Assembly: GCA_951812925.1 (NCBI GenBank)
Contig: OX638370.1
Coordinates: 120,914,897 to 120,978,896, forward strand
Length of the DNA: 64,000 nt
DNA from: Calliopum simillimum
Taxonomy: Eukaryota; Arthropoda; Insecta; Diptera; Lauxaniidae
Reading direction: 5' to 3'
A program made the translations under genes and the position numbers. The notes beneath the pieces are model-generated. The model was not told the origin of the DNA and made no database searches. It saw only the letters and a program-made list of their open reading frames with translations. This document shows, in pieces, positions 47,801 to 59,800 of this stretch; the stretch's first letter is position 1, and each line of letters begins with the position of its first letter.

Positions 47801-50800
47801 ATCGGAAGGTGATTTTATCTTCAATTTATAAATTACCAAGACTGAAAAGCAGTCTTGGTCTTGACGTTTATCGTGAGCAAGACCATAGCAGTCTTGGTCC
47901 TGGTCCCGCAAAATTACCAAGACCAAGAAAAAGACGCAAGACCAAGACTAATTTTGCTCATCACTAGATTTGTTGAACCAATTTTCCTTTTTATAATCAA
48001 GGGCTGTTCATAACCTCGCGACGCTCTAACATAAATTTTTAGGGTTGCCACCTGACTATCTTCAAAATTAATTCTTACTTTTGTAATTAAATTGAAATTT
48101 TTGGTTTCAGAAACGCTCAGATAAACTTTTTCAAAATTGTACAAAAACTTTCGGTGTAGCCACCCGGTTTTTTTTTTGTATTTTTGTTTAAATCATATTT
48201 CGGATTAGTCTGCAAGGTGGGGGAGTCAATTGAAAACTTTAAACGTATTTTCTGCAAATCTTTTGACTTGTGGCGTTCTTGTAGTAAATATCTAACTTCT
48301 GTTACATTTGATGTAACTTCAAATCAATATACATCAGTTGTTGGTCTCTTTTGATTTTGCAACACCTTACGCGCTGCTGTTGTTTTAATTTTTACTTCTT
48401 AACGTTGTAACGGCGCGGGTAAATTAAGAAATTATTTAGTGCAGAACAGATCATTTTTTTTTTTTTTTTTTGTGTTAAAATGTTTTTCGTAGTAACTATC
48501 CAGCAACTTGCAACTTGGCCGCTGCAGTAACTTTATACAAGAAACAGTTACCACTTTGATAGCCAACCCACAACAACACAGCTCGCGCACAAGTGAAACT
48601 GAGTTAGTTAGGTTGTCTATTTAATGTTGGGTTTATCTTCAAAGTAGGTACTCGTACTAACTACTGGTGCCTTCTGCTTCAATTATGAAATTCATTACCT
48701 TAACAGTGGCAGTTTGCTGCCAACGTCATGCAATTGCTCAAATCAACTGTAGCCGTGAGAGGGCATGCTGTTGGAGACTTATCTATGCAGAAGTGGCAGT
48801 TTGGACTTTTTTCAAACTTTACTGAGTTTTTATAGTTTTGTTTGTAATGGGTTACATAATGAATTGCTGCTTAATTTTTCTTCAATGCAACTCTCAGATA
48901 AAAACAATTTATGTTATTATTGAATAAAATGCTTTCACCGCTAATACATCAGCTACATATTTACAAACAAAACAATTATCTTGTATCTTCATGTCTATGT
49001 TACCATGGTCCATCGATTGATGTTGATGTTGTGTTAATGGTGCTAATTTATTTATAGAAAAAACAACCAACCGACCAGTTTTATTGCCTTTGTTACCAAT
49101 TCGAGGTGCACATAATAAAGGTGGCTATATCACACAGAGTTAGAACACATACATACATACATAAAAAACATAATTGTTAACAATTTCATTATATCAAGAA
49201 TCGAGCGAGCGAATTACAGTTAGCAAGCGCTAATGAATGCGCTAAAAGATTGAAAAACCCTGAAAAGGTGCTTGCCAACCGCCGCCGCCGACAACGTTAT
49301 TGTAAATTGTAATGTTAATTAGGCAGCTAAATCGCGTATGCATTCAATTAACGTAACGCATCGATAACACTCGGTTTTGTTGCATTTTATTAACACGTTT
49401 TTATGCTACAAACTCTGTTTGACTGCTGCGCATGCGCCCGATGTGATAAAGTCAGTGTTGTGGCAGCAGCAGTAGCAGACAGCCGACGATTGCTTGATTT
49501 ATTGGTGAATGAATAAAGTGATTCACTATTTAATTCAGCTACATAGTTTCAAAAGGAATTTAACGCTTAGTGTTTGATTTGTTTTATACCCGACAACCAG
49601 GGTATATTCACTTTGTCCTTCCGTTTGTAACGCAGAGAAATAGACGTGACGGGTATGGAAAAGTATATTCTTGATTAGCGTCACTTCTTGAGTCGATATA
49701 CAGGCCTGTTTCGTAATCCGCATGGTTTCAATTACTTTTCATTCATGAGGCTTTTTAATGAAAATGGTGGGTCGAACGATAAAAAGTATTGAAATCTGGA
49801 GAATAACATGTGCTGCAAATAATATGGATTTTTGCGAAAATGTAAACGTTTAGGAAATATTCGATAAATTCGAATTTTTCGACTTTTTACGGTTTTTTAA
49901 GAATATTTCCTAAACGGTAACTTTTTCGTTAATCCAAAATAATGTTATTTATAGAACCTGTAATTCTCCACAAAAAAGATTCCGATACTTTTTATCGTTC
50001 GACCCACCGTTTTCATTTAAAAGCCTCCTGAATGAAAAGTAATTGAAACTCTGCTGCCATCGTAAAAGTTAGCTCTTGGGATTGAAAATTAACAAAATCA
50101 GTCAACGGATACGCCTACACGGAAAGAAAAGTTCTATAATTTTTGTATTGAAAATCTTTCAAAAATTAATAAACTTTTCTTAATCCACGTTCATTTAAAA
50201 TATCTATTAAAAACTGGCTAAAAATTTTATAAAAATTTCATAGTTTAATTTTTCAATAATAGCATAGTAAAAATTATCAAACAGGATAGTTAAAATTATA
50301 CTGAAATCCCCAAGCGCATTTCTCATCTGTGGTGGCTTCTAGTGAATTTTTTTGTACAATATTTTTGTAGAACACTTTAATCCATTATAGCCAAGTAAAA
50401 AAAGGTCAAAAGGACCCCCATTGAAATAGGACATAATGGGTTGATTTGCCATAAAATATGTTCCTTGTGTATTTTCATCATGTTCTTCGGTAAATAACAT
50501 TTTTCCAAAATACAGTTTTAGAATTTTACGGTATGCAAAGTCACGGCTTAATACGCTATATATTTTATTGCCAACTCAAATTTTTCAAAGTCGATAGAAG
50601 TGATGAAAATGTGCACAAAATCGGTGAATGAGTTTAGTGGTCTAAAATATCCAAACCCCAAAATTGCAGCTGATCAGCTATTATCGGAAATGTCGATTTT
50701 TTTAAATTTTCAGGTAAAATTACCTTCTGACAGCCCCTCATGTCGAAATTTTCTTGTTCATCTTTTTAGAATTTTATTTTACACGACTATATAGATATTT

Positions 50801-53800
50801 TTTATTTATTGCTATTAATTGTATGTGCCCACTGTGCAGCAATTTCGCACTCAATTTGCTAAGCAAGAAAAGTAACACGCGTTACTTGCGATACGTTTTT
50901 TTTTTTTATTTTTCAATTTTATTTTTCACGCATGTTGTTGTCTAAACGTTTAAAATAATGTAACATTTATTTATTTGGCCTATTTTCGCACAAGCAACTG
51001 TTGCTGTCGGAGCTGCCTGTACATTCCATTGCTGCGCGCATGTGTGTGGTGTTTGCTGCATTTTTGTCAGCATTTTGTTTAAGTGATATTTTGTTGCTTT
51101 TATGCAACAGCGCAACAAAATGTTGCCTGTCAATGTGGAGATTTTATTTTATGACTCTTAAGGCGTTGTTGAGGAATTTCTGGTCTTTTTTTATAATTAC
51201 AGGTTTTCTCTACTGCACAATTGTTTGTTGTCATTTGTTGTTTGTTATATCAAAAACCATATAATTTCTGTATAAACAACAGTTTACTGAACAAATTATA
51301 GAGCAAGTCATTGTTGGATTAAAGGGTCCATACCTTAGGGTTACGCATGATGTTATGATGTTGCACGCAATATAAAATGCATTTTTTACGCATAACAACG
51401 AACTTTCAAATGTTGTGTAAGCAATGTAAATAAAATTATAAAACAAAGTTGATAAAAATCATAAAAAAATGAATTGCTAAAGTCATTCATTTATGGCCCA
51501 GCCAACAACTGTTTTGATTTACCAACATTTAATTAGACAACATAATTTCGCTGCAGTTAAAGTTACGCATGCGCGCAGTGACCAGTTGCATTTGGCGTGC
51601 ATCTCCCTACCACCTCCCTCTCTCGCTCTCTTTTAATACCCATAATTAAGTGCAGTTAAGAGATCTACGCAATTAGCAAGATTTTCGATAGCGCAGTTGC
51701 AACAAAACGGTTGTTGTTGTTGCTATTGTTGCAGTTGGCTTAACAGACAAATTAGCAATCAAACTAACAAACAGTTTGATGGCTCAGCCTCACACTAATT
51801 AATAAAACCAACAAAGCGTTGCATAAGAAAAACCAAAAGAAATATAAACGATGTATAAAATGTTATTTTGGTTTGGTCCAGTTTTGAAAAAAAAAAAAAA
51901 CATTGAAAAATCATCATGGGGCAATTGATTGAAATTCGAAAAAATATTTCATAGTATAGCAAAGAATAAAAGTAGGGGAAAGTGGGGTAAATTCAAACCA
52001 AATTGGAATGAATACAGATCCACACCAAACTTGTTATGAAATCTATGCTTCAATTTGGTATACAAACCGTTTATGCTTGTTCGTATAAAACCTATACACA
52101 TAAAGTATTAAAACAATTTAAACTTTTTCGGTTTAAATTTTATACTATCAATAGCCGTGTTTCTTTTGACGCGAATATATAATTAATTATGTATGACAAA
52201 AAAACGCGCATCTACAATTAAATACAACAATCGAAAGTTTGGCAGCACTGAAGAAAATTTAAAAGCTGACGGAAAAAAAATTACATACGTATAAAATATA
52301 TAAATGTCAACAAAGAAATTGCTGTTTACATTTAGCATGCTATGCCAATTTTTAGAATCAATTTTATTGACGTTTTGTTTGAATTTTTTTTTTGTATTTT
52401 TGGTTGAAGTTTATCGATAAATACTCATTTTTGATGGGCAGCACCTTAATTATGTTATAAGCTGCGTTTGCTATCGCCAACTATCGCTTCATACAAATAT
52501 TTTTCTAATTATTTATTATATATAGGGTAAGGGAGGGAAATATGGACCACCAATCTTTCTTTTTTAAATAAAACTCAAAAAACATAAAATAAAACAATTA
52601 ATTTTATGCCATTCATTAAAGGAAACAATTTACCTTTATTCTGATTCACTTTTAGATAAATATCTCATCAGGATAAAGAAAAAAAATTAAAAAACTGAAA
52701 ATACTCAAAATGAAGATAAAAAAAAAGTGTAGTGTTATATGGACTATATAGTCCGTATTGCCCCACATGTTTATTTGGTACAGAAGTTGCATATAAAAAT
52801 TTCACTTCCACATCCGGCACATTTTTCATGACTCCAAGAACGTAAGATTACACATTCAATCCAAAATTCGCCACGGCGATCTTCTGAGTGAAGGGTATTA
52901 CATTGGGTGCTATTATTGATTCCGTTCGATAAGGAAATTTTCGCGGAAAGAAATATCGTTCGATATGAAAACTACTATTATTGATTCCGACGGTAGAGGA
53001 ATATCGAACGAGAATATTGGAAACCCTGAAATAAGAACATTTTGACAGATGACAAAGGATAAAACAAATTAGAAGTGTCAACAAAGGTGATAATTTTTTG
53101 TAAATATCATGTGAATAAAATAGTTTTTTTAGTGCGATTTAAGAATTAATTATCTAAACATTTTAGAGTTCGGTGAAGACGCGTGTTTCTCCAAAGTTGT
53201 TTTTTGTAAAAAAGTGTTGATCATTACATTTCATCGTTTGATCACCGCAGCGAGGGTTGGATGTGAAAGTGACTTCTTCTATATGAGATGTATATCTTAT
53301 CAAAATAAAGGCGAATTGTTTCCTTTATTTAATAAAATAAAATTAAATGTATTGTTTTATGAATTTTGAGTTTTATTTTAAAAATAAATTTTGTAATTTT
53401 TAATTAAACCGACTATTGTGTAGTAATAAATTGTTTAAAATTGATATTTAATATTGAGCTTAATTTCTTTATCAATAAAAAGAGCAAAATTATCAAAAAA
53501 GCATGCATTTTTAACTTTTTATTGTCGTTCCGTCACAAAAATTTCGCGGAAGGAAACAACTGAAATATATCTCTCCGTCGGAATCAAGAATACACAAAAA
53601 TGAACGTCACTTCGATGTCAGGGTTGTTAAATTTGTCAAATTATTTGCGGAAACAATAATACCAAATTTATCTGTTTTGCGGAACAGTGATGACAGATGT
53701 ATCTAATTTTCGGAATCAATAATAGCAAAATTTGCTTCCGCGCGGAAAATGCTTTCCGACGGAATCAAGAATAGCACCCATTATATGCATTTTTCATCTT

Positions 53801-56800
53801 TTTTTCCTTTGTAGTTAACAAATCACAAATAATGACCATCAGAATCGTCATGAAATCTGTAGCTAGATTCCCCATCTGAAAAAGATGATAAATACATATG
53901 TTTTTGAGGCTTTTTTCTTTGGTGGTCCATATTACCCACAGCACGTGTTGGTGAAATATGTGGTTTTTATCAAAAAGTCTTGTGATTAATGAACTAATTT
54001 GTGCTCATAAATAATAAATAGTATTCTCTGACTTTATATAGTTAACCATTTATTTGAAAACGCGATGTCTTTAAAGTGAAATAATGAAATATACTCACTA
54101 GAAAAAAATTATCACTGATCTTTTTTTTTAGAAAAATCAACTTTACAGAAACATGCGACTTCACCGAACGCTAAAATTGCAATATTATAAGCTTTAGGTA
54201 TTAGCGTTAAGTTTGAACATGAATAACGGTTAATCCTATGTACGCAGTGGAAAATAACCGTGTGGTCCATATTACCCACGTAGTCCATATTTCCCTCCCT
54301 TACCCTACTCATCAAAAGAAACACGGCTAATTTATAAAAATTTTTTATACTTTTTATGTATACAATTTATATATGTAGAAGTTCATATGAAAGTATTTCA
54401 AACCATTTTATATAAAATTCATATTATGCCCATATAAACCAATCTATTTACGCACAATAAATTCCTTGATAAAAAAATATCATTCAACTTTCAATAATTA
54501 CGTACTACAATTGTCTTTTAAAAGAAGTGTTACTAGTTGAAATCGGACTTGACGTGCTCTTTACAGATCAGTTGAAGTGAAGTCTTTCTTAGAAAAATAG
54601 TTTTTTGTACGAATATGGCACACTTCAAGTAATCCAAATAAATTTGAATCGTTTGAATCACAAACCATGCTCTTAACCATCTATTATGCGTAAGTTGATG
54701 TCAAAATACTAATGCTTTCAAAAATTTTTACATTTGGCTCATTATTTTTATTTTTTTTTTTTTAAAGTGTGATTATTTAAAAATGTATGTTACTTACAAA
54801 CTAAACCATCTATGCCTTTTTTTAGATATAAATATATCTGTGCAAAGATGACAAATGCATGCTTTCAGAATTTTTCGGGAGAGCAAGTTAAAATTTTTGA
54901 TTGATATAATAAAATCGCCAAATCCAGTTTTTCAAGTTTTTTTTTTCTAGGGAACTACAAGCCCTAGATCAAATCTGTTTTCGCCAGCTTGTAGATCTCA
55001 CCGAGAACAATATCCTGGACTACAAATCTCATTTTCACATAAACTGTCTGATAGCAGCTATCGTGTTAGAATTTATAATATGTTTAATTTTTTTTTTTTT
55101 TTGGCCAAATAGTTATCTCCATGACTGTTAGTCCTACTTTCGAAATTATTAAGCCAAAATTGGTCCAATTCTTATTTGATCAAAATTAAAAATTTTGAAC
55201 ATTTAGGTACTTTGTCTAGTGATACATAAAACATACAAATTAATTTTATCTTAATTCAGACAATTATTTCATTAAAAAAAAAAAAAAACAACACTTTAGT
55301 TATTATATCGAAACAATGGATTTTGTCGCAATTACCGCTAATAATAAAATCGCTAACGAATTCAATGTCAAGTTCAATTGTCGAAAAAAAAAACAAATTC
55401 AATTGAATAACACTTTTCTATTATTACCTGTATTATTATTTCGTTTCATTTTCTACAAATATGGCAAGCAGTTCAAAAACCTATCCGAGTACATATGGCG
55501 TTCAGAGCAATGAAATTTCTTATCGCATAAATCGACGCCTACAACAGTCAGTGGTTGGTTAATCAAACAAAAAACAAATGATTTAATAAAACATTGAACT
55601 TGGCGCATAGTAAAATAATTGCAGAGGGCGTTGCATACAACACTCGAAACAAAAAAAAAATGCTCCAAATGAAAGTAAAATTTCCACTTATTGCGGAAAA
55701 AATAAAAATAACAAAATCGAAAATTGTTATTTGAAATTGCCAGCGAAAAGTTGCGTTTAATAATGCGGTTAAAAATGAAAACAAATGATTTATAAACAAA
55801 ACAATGAGGAAGTCATTGCAACAAAATCACAAAAAAAAAAAACATATCAAAGATAAAATTAATATAAAATCTTAATTATAGCAATTTTTATCATGGTGCA
55901 GCACAAATTGTTATTAAAAAATTCATCAACAAATTTTATGATTTCATAACGAAACGAGTAGAGTAGCAGTCGGGCTACGTTAAATAAATTTGTACGTATG
56001 TATATTGATGGACTAGTTTAGGAGATAACTTAAATCTATACACGGTGGTGGAATGGCACGTCCGACATGCGTGCTCAGTTGAAATTTTTGTAGATAGCGT
56101 AAACGATGCTTTTTCGGCACAAAACGTATGGAAACGAAAGCTTTTCGGACAAAAGCCTTAGTTCTGGACTAGTAAACGAACACTCTTAGTATTTTGGAAA
56201 ATTCTAGCAGATCGCGCTAATAGAATTAGAGATTTTTTTTTAAATTTTTATTAAAAAAGTGAATTTTTGCGTTTTTGCTTTTGATAATTAGCAAGAAATA
56301 AAAACAAGAAGTCATTTTCAATGTTAAATCCAGTCTCAGAATTGCTAAGCTTCATACGGTTTTCGTGAAATCCCAACCTTAATGTTTGATTTTAGAGATT
56401 TTTGAGGCTATATAACAGAACAAGAAAATCCTAAGCCATTAAATCTGAGAATGCAGCTTGAAGCTCCAACCTTTTACTTCAATCCCAGTTAAAACTATAT
56501 GAGGAGTAGTTGAACAAAAGGTAACATTTCCAGTTTTTGTCTTTTTGCTTTTTTTTTGAAGAATCGTACGTAAATCTATGAACTACACATTCCAGTTGAA
56601 TTTGGCGGTTCAAAGAATAACAGTTCCCAAGAAAACCGCGTTTTTCGTCGATTTCCGAACAAAAAGTAACATTTCCACTCCACTTACAATTTTTTTGTAG
56701 TTTTGACGAAAAACTACATTTACCTACAATATTTAATACTAATGACTAATCATAGTTTTCGTCGAACATTTTCAGTTGCTTTTATTGCTCCCACAAGGCA

Positions 56801-59800
56801 TCATTTCAGTTTAATGATTATCAAAAAGTAAAATTTCCATCATTTCCTGACAAAAGGTAACATTTCCAAATTTCAAACTCAGTTATCTCAATTAATATGA
56901 AAGTTTTTAAATGTGTAAAAACGCGATTGTAAGGAAGTTTTTTTAGTGTATATTTATGCATAAAAAAAATATGCTACTTTTTTAATCACATTTTATTGTT
57001 TTCTGAAAAAAAAGGAAACATGGAAATGTTACTTTTTGTTCGATTACTCCTCATATATCGATACCTTCTCCCTTCTATGAGTTATTTTAACTGGAAAAGG
57101 TAAAAAAGCAAACAACCACGGTTTTTTCTGTGGCTTGCGACAAACTCTCCTCCAGTTTTTGAAAAGGTATTGAACCAGGCTATGTTTTAGCCTGTTTAAT
57201 TTTTGAGAAATTTATTCTGTACCTACTAAATTCAATTTTTTTAAAAATTTTTCTATCATCCAAAATTTTTATTAATATGTAAGTACATATTTTATCCAAA
57301 TTTAAATTGAATTTTTTGTTAAACCCTCGATAAAACTTTATTGAACCACATACAGCCGCCTAAGCAAAAATCACCAAAGTATATCAAAGTCCCACTGCCC
57401 TGAAAGCAAAACAAACGCAACGGCATCAATCTGGTTACCTATCATAACAACGACAACGAATCAGAAAATGTTGTTAGTTGTAATGATAAAACAAAGCGAG
57501 AGAAAAAAAATTGTGTAAAAAAAGCGAAAATAAACTTCCTTGACGCACGTTCAATGCTGCGCAGGCGCATTAAGCAAACAGAAAAAAAAAAAAAGATTCT
57601 GTGAATGAAAGCTACGGCCCGTGAAGTTGTACATCAGCAGCCAGCCAGCAGCATCAACAGCCCGCATCACACAAAATAAGAGACTTTCACTCGATCGGCA
57701 GTCGCACTCGTTTTGAGCACAGCCGGAAAAACAAGTGTGCGCCTGTCCGTCTGTGATTGCAACTTTAAATCTTTATCCACCATCTATCTGTCTGTCTGCT
57801 TTTGTCTTTGTGCATTGTAATTGTTTCTTGCTATCTATCCAAACATCCAACCATCCATCCATCCATATTCATCCATCTATTGTCCGTGTTGCTGTCTGTC
57901 TGTCCGTCTGATTGCCTACTTGTCTTTTTGCTTTATTGCGGTTGCATTGTTTAACTATAATGCAGAATATGGTACATATCTAGACAAAGTATCGATATGA
58001 AAGTACTTATTATCACAAAAAACAAATAAAAATATGCAATAATGCCTTTTCGTACCCCTGGAAATATACAAGAGAAATTATTAAAAAAAAATAAATTTTA
58101 GCAAATGAAGATTATAATGGGTTAAGATGTTCTAAAAAATTATTTCTTGCATGATTTCATGATGACCTTGGAACAACAAGTTTTTTCCAAAATGAAAATT
58201 TTTAGTTTTACAGTTGGGTGAAATTTGGAAAAAACTTTTTTGAGGGCATTTAACCTAAAATAACAATATCAGGCCTTTTCATTGAGGAGGCTTTTTGATG
58301 AAAATGGTGAGTCACACGATAAAAAGTATCCGCACATTTTTTGTGGAGAATCAAAGGCATTAACCAAAAAGTAACCATTTAGGAAATATCCTTAAAAAAC
58401 TGCAAAAAAGCGAAAAATTCGACTTTATGGAATATTTCCGAAACGGTTACTTTTTCGAAAATACAAATCCATATTACTTGTACGTAGAACCTGTAATTCT
58501 CCACAAAAAAGATTCTAATACTTTTTATCAAAAAATTTTATGTAGAGTAGAACGGGGTAATGTCGTGCAGGGGGTAATGTCGTGCACTGGCTGTTTTAGC
58601 CCAAGGAATTGAATGATTTACCAACTGTTCGTAAGGTAGGGACCTGCTGACCTACTGAGCTTATGCATATAATACTAGCAATTTTCACCAGTTCGTCTCT
58701 ACAGAGTAACCTTTTTTCAAAAAGTACGCTTTCGGGACGATAAAAGTGTTTTTTCATCGGGTCAGAAAAATAATTTTCCTTGAGGGAAAATATACCAGGT
58801 AAGTGATTTCTGAAACGAAATATCCTGCCAAAGAAAAGAAGTATTTGATTTCCAAAAAAATTTTGGGCTTCAACGAGTTATCGAAGTTGACCTTTAAAAC
58901 GACCATTGGGGTAATGTCGTGCACATTCACTTATACAAACACAATTTCTCGCTACACAAATGTTGTTACACATGGATGTAACCAATGAAATTATCTTTCG
59001 ATCGGATGCTTACTCGTTGCATTCGCTTGAGATGTACGGCTTTACGAGCATGTCAAAGTTGAGTGCACGACATTGCCCCGTTCTACTCTATCATTAAATT
59101 TATCCCGAGCATTTTTGAGATCTAAATGGTATTCAAAAAATTTATCAGGCCTGTTCCGTAATCCGTGTGGTTTCAATTACTTTTCACTTAGGAGGCTTTT
59201 TGATGAAAATGGTAAGTCACACGATACAAAGTATGTGTTAGAATATTTTTTGTGGCGAATTACAGGTTCAATAAATAATATTCATTTGTAATTACGAAAA
59301 AATTACTGTTTCGGATATATTCGATAAAGTCGAATTTTTCGTCTTTTTGCAGTTTTTTAAGAATATTTCCTAAACGGTTACTTTTTCGTTAATGCCTATG
59401 ATTCTCCACAAAAAATATGCCGATACTTTTTTCGTGTGACTCACCATTTTCATGAAAAAGCCTCCTAAATGAAAAAAAAATTAAACCACACGGATTTCGG
59501 AACAGGGCTGCTTAGCTCAGTTTTCCGAAAAAGTTTTTTTTTTTTTGAATCAGTCTAATGGTCATTCCTTCAATTCTGCAAACTGAACTTCCCAGTCCAA
59601 TAGATAACACCTGAACTAACTCAGTTTTGATAACTTTCGAGTATCGCTTCCCAAAGGAGCTCAGTTTGAAACCACCATACACACAGAGGTCTCCAAGATG
59701 GAGTGTGATGTTGATGCCTAAATTAATAGTCGGAAAAATAAGTCAGACTGGGGTGTCGGTTATAACTTGCTCTCGTTTGGGTTCCAGGTCATAAAGACAT

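Larger units (their letters stand above)
52152..54327. mobile_element. TIR element with AGCCGTGTTTCTTTTGA ends (nest level 2)
   Basis: AGCCGTGTTTCTTTTGA at 52152-52168 is mirrored by TCAAAAGAAACACGGCT at 54311-54327. Without the inserted 52525-54305 block it would be about 0.4 kb, MITE-sized. No coding frame. Confidence 0.72.
51987..54480. repeat. AT-rich repeat R1, copy 2, containing a three-layer nested insertion
   Basis: The left part 51987-52143 and right part 54340-54480 match the R1 copy at 17893. Landmarks: AAATTCAAACCAAATTGGAA, TATACAAACCGTTTATGCTT, and GAAGTTCATATGAAAGTATT at 54378. Everything between is foreign: an element with AGCCGTGTTTCTTTTGA ends, which holds the ATATGGACC element, which holds a fourth element. 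Confidence 0.78.

Noticed and set aside
58427..59291. Open frames at 58427, 58803 and 59073
   Set aside because: They fall across TIR element and hairpin MITE borders and have no protein-like content.
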